DNA of 64,000 bases from Tatumella terrea (GCF_039523755.1 NZ_BAAAFX010000002.1:372001-436000); one strand, 5' to 3'. Counted from the stretch's first letter, positions 44,466 through 53,632 are shown. Notes: a model not told the origin generated them from the sequence alone. A program made the numbers and translations.

Positions 44466-44496
44466 TTGACCTTCCCGCAGGGATAAGGTTTATGCT
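44466..44496 (+). promoter_or_regulatory. CueR-type copper-responsive promoter of cueO
   Basis: TTGACC (44466-44471) and TATGCT (44491-44496) are separated by 19 bp, the long spacer typical of MerR-family promoters. The spacer carries a dyad, ACCTTCCC...AAGGT (44469-44489), that resembles the known CueR operators at copA and cueO. CueR with Cu(I) would untwist the spacer and activate cueO. The regulator gene is not in the window. Confidence 0.85.
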
Positions 44497-44531
44497 TATC
44501 AAATGCTTTTTTCGTCTAAGGAAATTCCGTT

Positions 44532-46196
44532 ATGCAGCGTCGAGATTTTCTGAAGCTGACTACCGCGTGTGCAGCGGCAGGCTTACTCCCGGTCTGGAGC
44601 CGTTCTCTGATGGCTGCAACCAGACCTCTGTTGCCCGTCCCCCCCCAACTGACCCCGGATATCCGCCAGCGGATACGGTTAACGGCGATGACCGGGATGA
44701 CCCGCTGGCAGGGCCGGGAAGTCCCTACCTGGGGCTATAATGGCAGCCTGCTGGGCCCGGTACTGCGTCTGCGCCGTCAGCAGCAGGTCACTATCGACAT
44801 TAATAACACGTTACCGATGGCTACCACCCTCCACTGGCATGGACTGAAAGTCGGAGGCGAGGTGGATGGCGGACCGCAGGAAGTGATCCCGGCGGGAGGG
44901 CGGCGGGAAGTGACCTTTACGCCGGACCAGCAAGCCGCAACCTGCTGGTATCATCCGCATTACCACGGTCATACCGGTTTTCAGGTCGCGAAAGGACTGG
45001 CAGGAATGCTTATCATTGACGATGATGAAATTGACCTGTTACGTCTGCCGATTGAGTGGGGAGTGGATGATATTCCGCTGATATTCCAGGACAAACAACT
45101 GACGGTCGAGGGTACGCAGATTGACTATCAGCTGGATATTATGCGGGCTGCGGTCGGCTGGTTTGGCAATATGATGCTGACTAACGGGGTCAGCTACCCG
45201 CAGCATGCGGTGCCTCGTGGCTGGGTACGTTTCAGGATGCTTAACGGCTGTAACGCGCGCAGCCTTATTCTCAGTACCAGTGATCAACGTCCACTCTATG
45301 TTATCGCCAGCGATGGGGGATTACTGGCTCAGCCCGTCAAGGTGGATAGCCTGGAGATGATCCCGGGCGAACGCTTTGAAGTGATGGTCGATACCAGTGA
45401 CGGTAAAGCGTTTGACTTAGTGACGTTGCCGACAGAGCAGGCTGGCATGGTCCTTGCCCCGTTTGACCAGCCGTTACCGGTGCTGAATGTGTTGCCGATA
45501 CGCATCGCTGGTAGCAGCACGCTACCGGATACCCTCTCGGTGATGCCATCGCTGCCCGCGCAGGAGAGTCTGGCAGGAATGACTAAAAGAACCTTGCAGT
45601 TATCCATGGATAAGCAGCTGGACCAGCAGGGGATGGCGGCACTGATTAACCGCTACGGGCATAAAGCGATGGGCGGCATGTCGATGGGGGAAACCACGTC
45701 GCCAGACAACAGTATGGCGGGGATGGCGATGCCACATCAGTCGATGTCTTCTCAGGCGACAGGCAGCGGGATGGATAAGATGCCGGGAATGTCGGGTATG
45801 ACGATGGAGGCACATCCTGCGAAAAGTTCCGGTAAAGCGTATGATTTTCATCAGGGAAATAAAATCAATGGTAAAGCCTTTGATATGAATCACCCGGCTT
45901 TTGATGTGCCGCTTCAGACGACAGAGGTCTGGCGTATCAGTGGACAGGGCGACATGATGCTGCATCCTTTCCATGTCCATGGCACTCAGTTCAGGATCCT
46001 GTCGGAAAACGGACTGCCGGTCGCGGCACATCGTCAGGGATGGAAGGATATTGTCCGGGTGGAGGGGGGCGTCAGTGAAATTCTGGTGAACTTTACCCAT
46101 ACGGCCAGCCAGAACCAGGCCTATATGGCCCACTGTCATCTGCTGGAACATGAAGATACCGGCATGATGCTCGGCTTCACGGTCAGCCGGACCTGA
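44532..46196 (+). CDS. cueO: CueO, periplasmic multicopper (cuprous) oxidase
   Basis: CueO oxidises Cu(I) to the less toxic Cu(II) in the periplasm. It has 554 residues, longer than E. coli CueO (516). A Tat signal (MQRRDFLKLTTACAAAG) is followed by three cupredoxin domains. Copper ligands are visible in HWHGL, CWYHPHYHGH, HPFHVHGTQF and the C-terminal HCHLLEHEDTGMM. A methionine-rich insert near residues 380-430 (MGGMSMG, MAGMAMPHQSM, MPGMSGMTM) is the substrate-copper-binding loop. The CueR-type promoter lies just upstream. In E. coli gcd follows; here hpt follows directly. Confidence 0.96.
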   Translation: MQRRDFLKLTTACAAAGLLPVWSRSLMAATRPLLPVPPQLTPDIRQRIRLTAMTGMTRWQGREVPTWGYNGSLLGPVLRLRRQQQVTIDINNTLPMATTLHWHGLKVGGEVDGGPQEVIPAGGRREVTFTPDQQAATCWYHPHYHGHTGFQVAKGLAGMLIIDDDEIDLLRLPIEWGVDDIPLIFQDKQLTVEGTQIDYQLDIMRAAVGWFGNMMLTNGVSYPQHAVPRGWVRFRMLNGCNARSLILSTSDQRPLYVIASDGGLLAQPVKVDSLEMIPGERFEVMVDTSDGKAFDLVTLPTEQAGMVLAPFDQPLPVLNVLPIRIAGSSTLPDTLSVMPSLPAQESLAGMTKRTLQLSMDKQLDQQGMAALINRYGHKAMGGMSMGETTSPDNSMAGMAMPHQSMSSQATGSGMDKMPGMSGMTMEAHPAKSSGKAYDFHQGNKINGKAFDMNHPAFDVPLQTTEVWRISGQGDMMLHPFHVHGTQFRILSENGLPVAAHRQGWKDIVRVEGGVSEILVNFTHTASQNQAYMAHCHLLEHEDTGMMLGFTVSRT

Positions 46197-46214
46197 TATC
46201 CATAGCCGCAGTGT

Positions 46215-46248
46215 CCCTCAGCCCCGCCGGCCCCGGCGGGGCTGAGGG
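46215..46248 (+). terminator. GC-rich perfect hairpin after cueO
   Basis: CCCTCAGCCCCGCCGG and its exact complement form a 16-bp stem with a 2-base loop, 19 bp after the cueO stop. It lacks a T-tract, so it may act as a Rho-assisted stop or an mRNA stabiliser. Confidence 0.6.
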
Positions 46249-46404
46249 CGGCCACCGGCCTGATTTCAGGGACTTAATCGGTTCTCAGGCTATCGTGTGG
46301 TGGCAGGTCTGTGCGATAATCCCCGCCATGATCTGCGGATCATGACTGTATTAATCCCCGCCATTGATGAGGTTAAGCTGAGTAAAATCAGTGAGATATA
46401 TATT

Positions 46405-46941
46405 ATGAAACACACCGTAGAAGTGATGATTTCTGAAGAGGAAATCAGACAGCGTATTACAGCTCTGGGCCAGCAAATCTCTGCAGATTACCGTGATCGC
46501 GGCAATGATATTGTGCTGGTCGGACTGTTACGTGGATCATTTATGTTTATGGCCGATTTGTGCCGGGCAATAGACGTTTCTCACGAAGTCGATTTTATTA
46601 CGGCCTCAAGTTATGGCAATGGTATGTCGAGTACCCGGGATGTCAAAATCATTAAAGATCTTGATGAAGATATCCGGGGCAAAGATGTACTGATTGTTGA
46701 AGATATTATCGATTCCGGTAACACCCTGAGCAAAGTGCGTGAGATTTTACGCCTGTGTGAGCCAAAATCTCTGGCTATCTGTACGCTGCTGGATAAGCCT
46801 GAGCGCCGGGAAGTGAATGTGGATGTCGAGTATGTCGGCTTCGCTATCCCGGACGAGTTTGTTGTGGGCTACGGTATTGATTACGCTCAGCGTTATCGTC
46901 ATCTGCCTTATGTCGGCAAAGTGGTGATTCTGGAACCCTGA
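46405..46941 (+). CDS. hpt: Hpt, hypoxanthine phosphoribosyltransferase
   Basis: Hpt salvages hypoxanthine (and guanine less well) to nucleotides using PRPP. From the ATG at 46405 (MKHTVEVMIS) it has 178 residues, as in E. coli. The in-frame start at 46297 would add 36 unconserved residues. The PRPP motif is VLIVEDIIDSGNTL, preceded by the flexible-loop SSYG element. It has a weak ribosome-binding site. E. coli has can divergently next to it; no can is present here. Confidence 0.95.
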   Translation: MKHTVEVMISEEEIRQRITALGQQISADYRDRGNDIVLVGLLRGSFMFMADLCRAIDVSHEVDFITASSYGNGMSSTRDVKIIKDLDEDIRGKDVLIVEDIIDSGNTLSKVREILRLCEPKSLAICTLLDKPERREVNVDVEYVGFAIPDEFVVGYGIDYAQRYRHLPYVGKVVILEP

Positions 46942-46968
46942 ATCCGGCGTATCAATAGCACGATCTTT

Positions 46969-46993
46969 CAGGCCGGTTAATCCGGCCTGATTT
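46969..46993 (+). terminator. Probable terminator after hpt
   Basis: CAGGCCGG pairs with CCGGCCTG around a TTAAT loop, then ATTTAT. The T-tract is short. The remaining spacer to yadG (about 250 bp) shows no gene or can remnant. Confidence 0.6.
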
Positions 46994-47246
46994 ATACTAA
47001 GCACACTTTATCACCGATGCTGTCGTTACTGACAAGGCGTAACCGATCTGTCTGCGTTTATCAGGGACTTTGCCGGTCTTCACCGTCTTTCAGACAGCCA
47101 CTGCCGTCATCCGCCAGATTCGCACGGTTTAGCCGGTCTTAACGGACGGTTCAGATCTCAGGCGTCAGCAGTCATTCGCGGAACCCCCGACGAAATCGCG
47201 GTAAAAATTAACTTTAATTCCTTTATTATCTCAGGATGGAACAGGT

Positions 47247-48173
47247 ATGACGTATGCACTGGAAATCTCCGGGCTGACTAAAACCTATGGTGAGGCGGTC
47301 CATGCCCTGAAAGGGCTGGATCTGACTGTCAGGGCCGGAGATTTTTACGCCTTACTGGGCCCGAACGGTGCCGGTAAATCAACCACGATTGGTATCATCA
47401 GTTCCCTGGTGAACAAAACCTCCGGACAGGTGAAAGTGTTTGGCTATGACCTGGAAAATGACAAGGTCAACGCCAAGCGCCAGTTAGGCCTGGTACCGCA
47501 GGAGTTCAATTTTAACCCTTTCGAAACCGTGCTGCGGATTGTTGTCAGCCAGGCAGGGTATTATGGTGTTGAACGTAAAGAGGCGCTGAACCGGGCGGAG
47601 AAATACCTGCGTCAGCTGGACCTTTGGGAAAAACGTGATCAGCGGGCAAGAATGTTGTCCGGCGGAATGAAGCGTCGCCTGATGATAGCCCGTGCGCTGA
47701 TGCATGAGCCTAAGCTCTTAATTCTTGATGAGCCGACGGCCGGGGTCGATATCGAGCTTCGTCGTTCCATGTGGACCTTTCTGAAAACGCTGAACGAGCA
47801 GGGGACGACGATTATTCTGACGACCCACTACCTTGAAGAGGCCGAGATGCTATGCCGCAATATCGGCATTATTCAGCGGGGAGAGCTGGTAGAAAATACG
47901 TCGATGAAAGCCCTGCTCGGCAAGCTGAAGTCAGAAACCTTTATTCTTGACCTTTCGCCGGACAGTCCGCGTCCGGTCCTTGACGGATTCACTGCTCAGC
48001 TGGTGGATGCCTCGACCCTGGAAGTCGAAGTATTGCGGGAGCAGGGGCTGAATGATGTCTTCAGTCAGCTGACATCTCAGGGGATTTCGGTATTGAGTAT
48101 GCGTAATAAAGCCAACCGTCTGGAAGAGCTCTTCGTCAGTCTGGTTAATGGTTCTGCGGAGGGAAGTTCATGA
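47247..48173 (+). CDS. yadG: YadG, ABC transporter ATP-binding protein
   Basis: This is the ATPase subunit of a putative ABC-2 type exporter with YadH. It has 308 residues. Walker A GPNGAGKST lies near residue 40, followed by the Q-loop VPQE, the signature LSGGMKRRL, Walker B LLILDEPTAGVD and the switch His in TTHYLEE. The C-terminal extension of about 80 residues is typical of the family. The substrate is unknown. It overlaps yadH by 4 bp. Confidence 0.95.
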   Translation: MTYALEISGLTKTYGEAVHALKGLDLTVRAGDFYALLGPNGAGKSTTIGIISSLVNKTSGQVKVFGYDLENDKVNAKRQLGLVPQEFNFNPFETVLRIVVSQAGYYGVERKEALNRAEKYLRQLDLWEKRDQRARMLSGGMKRRLMIARALMHEPKLLILDEPTAGVDIELRRSMWTFLKTLNEQGTTIILTTHYLEEAEMLCRNIGIIQRGELVENTSMKALLGKLKSETFILDLSPDSPRPVLDGFTAQLVDASTLEVEVLREQGLNDVFSQLTSQGISVLSMRNKANRLEELFVSLVNGSAEGSS

Positions 48174-48940
48174 CGCATTTATATTGGGTCGCGTTAAAGA
48201 GTATCTGGGGCAAAGAGATCCATCGTTTTATGCGGATCTGGATACAGACACTGGTGCCACCGGTGATCACCATGACGCTCTATTTTATTATTTTCGGAAA
48301 CCTGATTGGTTCCCGAATCGGTGATATGCATGGCTTCAGTTATATGCAGTTCATCGTGCCGGGACTGATTATGATGTCGGTGATCACCAACTCCTATTCC
48401 AATGTGGCCTCTTCTTTTTTCAGTGCAAAATTTCAGCGCAATATTGAAGAATTGCTGGTCGCGCCGGTGCCGACTCATATCATTATTGCCGGCTATGTCG
48501 GTGGCGGCGTGGCGCGGGGGATCTGTGTCGGGATTCTGGTCACGGCGATTTCACTGTGCTTTGTCCCGTTCCATGTCTATTTCTGGCCGATGGTCGCGTT
48601 AACCATCGTCCTGACATCGGTACTGTTTTCGCTGGCCGGGCTGCTGAATGCGGTCTTTGCCCGTTCGTTCGATGATATCAGCCTGATCCCGACGTTCGTG
48701 CTGACACCGCTGACCTATCTGGGCGGCGTGTTTTATTCGCTGTCTCTGCTGCCGCCGGTCTGGCAGGTGATTTCCAAACTGAACCCTATCGTCTACATGA
48801 TCAGCGGGTTCCGTTATGGCTTCCTGGGGATCAGTGACGTTCCGGTCGCGTTAACCATTACTATTCTGCTGGTCTTTATCGCGGCGTTCTATACCCTGGT
48901 CTGGACACTGATCCAGCGCGGCAGAGGCTTACGTAGCTGA
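48170..48940 (+). CDS. yadH: YadH, ABC-2 type transporter permease
   Basis: This is the membrane subunit partnering YadG. It has 256 residues with six predicted helices, starting near residue 21 (TLVPPVITMTLYFIIFGNLIG). The ABC-2 hallmark VLTPLTYLGGVFYSLSLLPP and a conserved NPIVYMISGFRYGFLG follow. It is translationally coupled to yadG. In E. coli yadI, yadE and panD lie between it and panC; none is present here. Confidence 0.94.
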   Translation: MTHLYWVALKSIWGKEIHRFMRIWIQTLVPPVITMTLYFIIFGNLIGSRIGDMHGFSYMQFIVPGLIMMSVITNSYSNVASSFFSAKFQRNIEELLVAPVPTHIIIAGYVGGGVARGICVGILVTAISLCFVPFHVYFWPMVALTIVLTSVLFSLAGLLNAVFARSFDDISLIPTFVLTPLTYLGGVFYSLSLLPPVWQVISKLNPIVYMISGFRYGFLGISDVPVALTITILLVFIAAFYTLVWTLIQRGRGLRS

Positions 48941-48948
48941 TCTCCGCA

Positions 48949-48972
48949 CCCCGCCACCGGTCGGTGGCGGGG
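48949..48972. terminator. Hairpin terminator between yadH and panC
   Basis: CCCCGCCACCG / CGGTGGCGGGG is a perfect 11-bp stem with a GT loop in the 64-bp convergent gap. The T-content is modest (AAACTTTCCC), so it is probably shared by both converging messages. Confidence 0.65.
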
Positions 48973-49004
48973 AAACTTTCCCGCCTGTCACGTCACCCTA
49001 AACC

Positions 49005-49862
49005 TCAAGCCTGCGATAAAGCCACACATTGATTATCAATCAGTCTGGCATGACCCAGCCAGGCGGCCATCAGGATCACCGCATTGCGGCTTTCAGATGT
49101 CAGCGGATGCAGCGTCTCGCTGTCGCAAATCGCAATATTATCCGGGGTAAACCCATAGTCACGGAGCTGTGATCCCGCCTCCGCGATAAGTGTGCTGATA
49201 TCGCTCTCTCCGGCCGTCAGCCGGTCAGCGAGAGTGTTCATCACCCGGCTCAGGTAAGGGGCTGTCTTACGCTCTTTCGGGGTCAGATAGCCATTACGTG
49301 AACTTAACGCCAGGTTATCCGCGGCACGTACGGTAGGCACGCCGATAATCTCTATCGGATAGCCCAGGTCCGCCACCATTTTACGGATGACGAGTAACTG
49401 CTGAAAATCTTTCTCACCGAAACAGGCGATATCCGGCCGCACCATATTAAACAGCTTACTGACAATGGTCGTGACGCCCCTGAAATGGCCAGGCCGGCTG
49501 GCCCCTTCAAGCAAACCGGAAAGCCCGGGGACCTCGACAAAGGTCTGCTCGCCGGTCCCCTGAGGATAAATAGCACTGACCCCGGGCACAAACAGAATAT
49601 CGGTCTGGTATTGTTCCAGCTTTTCGCTGTCTTCACGCAAGGTCCGTGGATAACGGGACAAATCCTCAGGCCGATCAAATTGCATCGGGTTCACAAAAAT
49701 GGAGGCGACGACGATATCGGCCTGTGCTCTGGCGGTTGAGATCAGCTGCAAATGCCCGTCATGCAGGTTTCCCATCGTCGGCACCAGGGCAATGCGCAGA
49801 TTTTTTCGTCGCAGACGGCTGATTTCTTCCTGTAAGGCTGCCGGTGTTTCAATAATAAGCAC
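49005..49862 (-). CDS. panC: PanC, pantothenate synthetase
   Basis: PanC joins pantoate and beta-alanine with ATP to make pantothenate. It has 285 residues. The nucleotidyltransferase HIGH-like motif is TMGNLHDGHLQL near residue 30, with the FGEKDFQQL segment near residue 151 and the KMSKS-like LSSRNGYLTPKER. It lies 27 bp after panB in one operon. Its second substrate, beta-alanine, needs PanD or uptake, and panD is not in the window. Confidence 0.96.
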   Translation of the reverse strand: MLIIETPAALQEEISRLRRKNLRIALVPTMGNLHDGHLQLISTARAQADIVVASIFVNPMQFDRPEDLSRYPRTLREDSEKLEQYQTDILFVPGVSAIYPQGTGEQTFVEVPGLSGLLEGASRPGHFRGVTTIVSKLFNMVRPDIACFGEKDFQQLLVIRKMVADLGYPIEIIGVPTVRAADNLALSSRNGYLTPKERKTAPYLSRVMNTLADRLTAGESDISTLIAEAGSQLRDYGFTPDNIAICDSETLHPLTSESRNAVILMAAWLGHARLIDNQCVALSQA

Positions 49863-49889
49863 GCTATTCTTCCTTTCTTATTGAAATAA

Positions 49890-50684
49890 TTACTGGAAAC
49901 AATGTTCCGTTGCGGGATAACGGCCTTCCGCGACCTGACGTTTGTAAAGCGCAACGGCAGTGCGGATATCCCCGGTGTCGGCAAGGAAGTTTTTGCTGAA
50001 TTTCGGGGGCTTACCGGCGGTGATCCCTAAGGCATCATGCATGACCAGAATCTGTCCGTCGGTGCCGGGGCCGGCGCCGATCCCGATCACCGGGATGGAT
50101 AATTCTCCGGTGATCTGCCGGGCCAGCGATGCCGGTACGCATTCGAGCACCAGCAGTTGCGCGCCAGCCCGTTCCAGTGCCAGTGCATCACTGAGCAACG
50201 TGTCTGCGGCCGCCTGCTCGCGGCCCTGAACCTTGTAGCCGCCAAAAATATTTACCGATTGGGGCGTCAGTCCCAGATGTCCACAGACCGGCACTGCCCG
50301 CTCGGTCAGACAGCGTACGGTCTCACTCAGCCAGGCGCCTCCTTCCAGTTTCACCATATTCGCCCCGGCGCGCATCAGCTGAGAGGCGTTCTCACAGGAT
50401 TGTTGCGGGGTGGCATAGCTCATAAAGGGAAGGTCTGACATCAGCAGCGCCGCGGGGGCGCCTTTACGCACCATCGCGGTGTGATAAGCAATATCAGCCA
50501 CGGTGACAGGTAATGTTGAATCATGTCCCTGAAGGGTCATTCCCAGAGAATCCCCGACCAGCAGAACAGGGATCGCCTGTTCCGCGAAAAGGTGAGCAAA
50601 GCTATAGTCGTAGGCTGTCAGTGCGGCAAATTTCTCTCCTGACTGCTTCCATTTTCTGAGATCCTGAATGGTAACAGATTGCAA
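49890..50684 (-). CDS. panB: PanB, ketopantoate hydroxymethyltransferase
   Basis: PanB makes ketopantoate from 2-oxoisovalerate and methylene-THF, the first committed step to pantothenate. It has 264 residues. Mg2+- and substrate-binding segments are visible: AALTAYDYSFA, LLVGDSLGMTLQGH, KLEGG, CGHLGLTPQS and IGIGAGPGTDGQ. It is the first gene of the panBC operon and is spaced 81 bp from folK. Confidence 0.97.
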   Translation of the reverse strand: MQSVTIQDLRKWKQSGEKFAALTAYDYSFAHLFAEQAIPVLLVGDSLGMTLQGHDSTLPVTVADIAYHTAMVRKGAPAALLMSDLPFMSYATPQQSCENASQLMRAGANMVKLEGGAWLSETVRCLTERAVPVCGHLGLTPQSVNIFGGYKVQGREQAAADTLLSDALALERAGAQLLVLECVPASLARQITGELSIPVIGIGAGPGTDGQILVMHDALGITAGKPPKFSKNFLADTGDIRTAVALYKRQVAEGRYPATEHCFQ

Positions 50685-50765
50685 AGTAACCTCTTGTCAT
50701 CATTTTTTTGATGAGTGAGTTTACCGTAATGCCGTGAGAGGGGGAATGCCCCCTGCAGGGATAAG

Positions 50766-51245
50766 TTACCAGAGGGTAATGTCGCGGGTGTCCAGCGGGG
50801 TCAGTAACTCACTGACCAGACGGCCATCAGGAAGACGGCAGTCCGGGGCGATTTCGTTCAGAGGAAGCAGCATAAATGCTCGCCGGTGCATATCATAATG
50901 CGGAACCGTTAAACGCGGAGTATCGATAACCTGCTGACCAAATAATAAGATATCGAGGTCCAGCGTGCGTGGCCCCCAGCGCTCATCTTTGCGGACACGA
51001 CCTTGTTCCAGCTCAATACGCTGGGTGTGATCAAGTAAACCGGCAGCGTCCAGAGAGGTCTCAAGGGCAATCACGGCATTCAGATAATCCGGCTGATCGG
51101 CGGGCCCGTAAGGCGGAGTACGGTACAGGGAGGAGGTCGCGACACGCCGGCTGCCGGGAATGGCATCCAGCGCGTTCAGTGCGGCCTGCACCTGGTGCAG
51201 AGGGTCCGCAAGATTACTACCCAGCGCAATGTAGACCCGTGTCAT
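50766..51245 (-). CDS. folK: FolK, HPPK (dihydropterin pyrophosphokinase)
   Basis: FolK transfers pyrophosphate from ATP to 6-hydroxymethyl-dihydropterin in folate synthesis. It has 159 residues, as in E. coli. Family signatures include ALGSNLADP, the SSLYRTPPYGPADQPDYLNA loop and the HPPK motif RWGPRTLDLDILLFG with the Mg2+-binding aspartates. The start is 3 bp after the pcnB stop, so the pair is cotranscribed. Confidence 0.97.
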   Translation of the reverse strand: MTRVYIALGSNLADPLHQVQAALNALDAIPGSRRVATSSLYRTPPYGPADQPDYLNAVIALETSLDAAGLLDHTQRIELEQGRVRKDERWGPRTLDLDILLFGQQVIDTPRLTVPHYDMHRRAFMLLPLNEIAPDCRLPDGRLVSELLTPLDTRDITLW

Positions 51246-51248
51246 GAT

Positions 51249-52658
51249 TCAGCTCTTCCGTGCGGCAGGCTGACGGCGGCGGGAGCGGTTATGCCGGCGG
51301 CGCTGCGTAGGATCCGTGCCCAGATTCTGGATCATAGAGGCCTGACGCGGAGGCGGAGCCGACTGGAACTCACCCCACCACTGGGCCAGACGTTCCAGCT
51401 CAGCATTGTTTTCGACTTCAGCCCGCAGCAGCAGTAAATCGTAAGCGGCGCGGAATTTCGGATGCTCCATCAGCTTCCAGGCGCGCTTGCCGTGCCTGCG
51501 GGGTAAACGGAGCTGCAGTGACCAGATATCACGGATCAGGCTGGTAATGCGTTTCGGGATGGCGATAGCGCGGCACGCTTCATCCAGCGTATCGTTCATG
51601 GCCAGGGCAAAGGCCTCGTACCATGGCAAACCACTTTCCTGAGCAATCTGTTGCGCCCGTTCAGACTGCGGATACCAGAGCATGGCCGCAAACAGGAATG
51701 CCGGATTGACCCGCATATCATTATGAATGCGCGTATCGGTATTTTTCAGCACCTGAACGATCATACGTTCCATTGCACTGTCTTCCTGAGCGGTCAGATA
51801 CTGTGTAATGGTCGGGAACAGGGGCTGGAAGAGCTGGTATTGTTTGAGCAGAGCATAGGTCTGCTCGCCATAACCGGCCTGCAGCAGCTTCAGAGACTCT
51901 TCAAATAGCCGTGCGGAAGGAATATCTTTCAGCAGGATCGCCAGTCGCGTAATCGGCTCTGCGGTCTGCGGGTCGATAGACATATTCAGTTTCGCCGCGA
52001 AACGGACCACGCGAAGCATGCGCACCGGGTCTTCGCGATAACGGGTTTCCGGATCGCCAATCAGGCGGATAATGCCCTGCTGCAAATCCTGCAGGCCGCC
52101 GACATAATCACGGACCGTGAAGTCGGCCACGCTGTAGTAGAGGCTATTGATGGTCAGGTCACGGCGCTGGGCATCATCTTCAATCGAGCCAAAAATATTG
52201 TCCCGCAGCAGCATCCCGTTCTGACCGCGCTGAGACTGGTTACGATCCTCTGTGGTATCGGTCGCGGTTTCCAGCGCATGATGGCCGCGGAAGGTGGCAA
52301 CCTCGATAACCTCAGGGCCGAACATGACATGAGCCAGACGGAAGCGTCTGCCGACCAGGCGGCAGTTACGGAACAGCTTGCGCATCTGCTCAGGGGTGGC
52401 ATTGGTGGTAATGTCGAAATCTTTCGGTTTTTTACCCAGCAGAAGATCCCGGACACCGCCGCCAACCAGATAGGCTTCAAAGCCTGCTTTGTTTAAGCGA
52501 TACAATACCTTCAGCGCATTTTCGCTGATGTCGCGACGGGAGATATTGTGCTGATCGCGTGGAATGACAGTCATCAGATTTTGGTCTTTTTTCTCTGCGG
52601 GCGCGTCTTCTTCACGAAGGAGAACTTTCCGGCAGAAATTCGCTACTCGGGTAAAAAT
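51249..52658 (-). CDS. pcnB: PcnB, poly(A) polymerase I, with a rare ATT start codon
   Basis: PcnB adds poly(A) tails that promote RNA decay and controls ColE1-type plasmid copy number. Nucleotidyltransferase motifs LVGGGVRDLLLG and KPKDFDITTNATPEQ are present, and the C terminus is very basic (RRRHNRSRRR). The E. coli gene is reported to start at AUU. Here the equivalent codon is ATT at 52658 (reading IFTRVANFCRK), with GAGG six bases upstream. The in-frame ATG at 52679 lies upstream of that Shine-Dalgarno sequence and is not conserved. Length from ATT is 469 codons. Confidence 0.9.
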   Translation of the reverse strand: MFTRVANFCRKVLLREEDAPAEKKDQNLMTVIPRDQHNISRRDISENALKVLYRLNKAGFEAYLVGGGVRDLLLGKKPKDFDITTNATPEQMRKLFRNCRLVGRRFRLAHVMFGPEVIEVATFRGHHALETATDTTEDRNQSQRGQNGMLLRDNIFGSIEDDAQRRDLTINSLYYSVADFTVRDYVGGLQDLQQGIIRLIGDPETRYREDPVRMLRVVRFAAKLNMSIDPQTAEPITRLAILLKDIPSARLFEESLKLLQAGYGEQTYALLKQYQLFQPLFPTITQYLTAQEDSAMERMIVQVLKNTDTRIHNDMRVNPAFLFAAMLWYPQSERAQQIAQESGLPWYEAFALAMNDTLDEACRAIAIPKRITSLIRDIWSLQLRLPRRHGKRAWKLMEHPKFRAAYDLLLLRAEVENNAELERLAQWWGEFQSAPPPRQASMIQNLGTDPTQRRRHNRSRRRQPAARKS

Positions 52659-52747
52659 GGTACACCTCGACAGTGGCATAAATTAAGTGGTGCTCAAAAC
52701 AGCGGCTAATCATAGCCTGTTGTGAGCTGTTTGAGAATGCTGTTCGG

Positions 52748-53632
52748 TTATCCGGCCGGGATTAAAACATCATTCACCGGAATTTTCTCTGGATCCCATT
52801 GTATTATTGCCTGTTTTAACAGCTCATCCCGCGAAAGATCCCGCCAGGGCTGAGCTAACGGCTGCCCTAAAAACTGTAAAGCGCGGGCTAATACCGGCCG
52901 CGGATCGTCTGCCGGTAACGACGGCGCATGGTTCTGCTTGGATAATTTTCCTCCGTCAGGCGAGATAACCAGTGGCAGATGCATATAATCGGGCACCGGC
53001 CAGCCCAGTTGTTGATACAAACTGATTTGCCTGACGGTCGGTTCAATCAGGTCTGCGCCCCGTACGATTTCTGTCACGCCCTGATAGTGGTCATCCACTA
53101 CCACGGCGAGGTTATAGGCAAATAACCCGTCACGCCGATGAATAATAAAGTCTTCGGCGGCCAGTGACGGATGCGCAACAATGTCGCCCCGCAGACGGTC
53201 GGTAAAAGAGAAAACCGGGTGTTGCTGAAAAAAACGCAGGGCGGCCTGCCCGGCAGGCAGATTCAGGTGGCGGCAATGTCCGTCATAATAGCCTCCGTTC
53301 TGACGGATTCGGCGGCGGCTGCAGTGACAGAAATAACTTTGGTGGTGTGAAATGAGCTGCTGAAGAATATCAAGATACGCCTCTGTCCGGCGGGATTGCC
53401 AGAGTACGTCGCCGTCCCAGTGCAGACCATAATGGTCGAGTTGCTTCAGGATGGTATCGGCGGCCCCTTCCGTTTCACGGGGGGGATCAATGTCTTCGAT
53501 ACGTACCCACCAGGTGCCGTGTTGTGCACGGGCGCTAAGATAGCTGCCGAGGGCGGCAATCAGCGAGCCGAAATGCAAGGGGCCGGAAGGTGAGGGGGCA
53601 AAGCGCCCGATACAGGAATTTTTCAACATCAT
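52748..53632 (-). CDS. gluQ: GluQRS, glutamyl-queuosine tRNA(Asp) synthetase
   Basis: This is a truncated paralogue of glutamyl-tRNA synthetase that attaches glutamate to queuosine in the wobble position of tRNA(Asp). It has 294 residues. HIGH-like motif APSPSGPLHFGSL near the N terminus, IRIEDIDPPRE-type segment, zinc site CHC...YYDGHC, and KMSKS-like KLSKQNHA are visible. No anticodon-binding domain is present, as expected. The genome order pcnB-gluQ-dksA is preserved. Confidence 0.95.
   Translation of the reverse strand: MMLKNSCIGRFAPSPSGPLHFGSLIAALGSYLSARAQHGTWWVRIEDIDPPRETEGAADTILKQLDHYGLHWDGDVLWQSRRTEAYLDILQQLISHHQSYFCHCSRRRIRQNGGYYDGHCRHLNLPAGQAALRFFQQHPVFSFTDRLRGDIVAHPSLAAEDFIIHRRDGLFAYNLAVVVDDHYQGVTEIVRGADLIEPTVRQISLYQQLGWPVPDYMHLPLVISPDGGKLSKQNHAPSLPADDPRPVLARALQFLGQPLAQPWRDLSRDELLKQAIIQWDPEKIPVNDVLIPAG

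Noticed and set aside
45600..46151. A 183-codon frame antisense to cueO
   Set aside because: It is a shadow of the Met-rich region of a clear multicopper oxidase gene.
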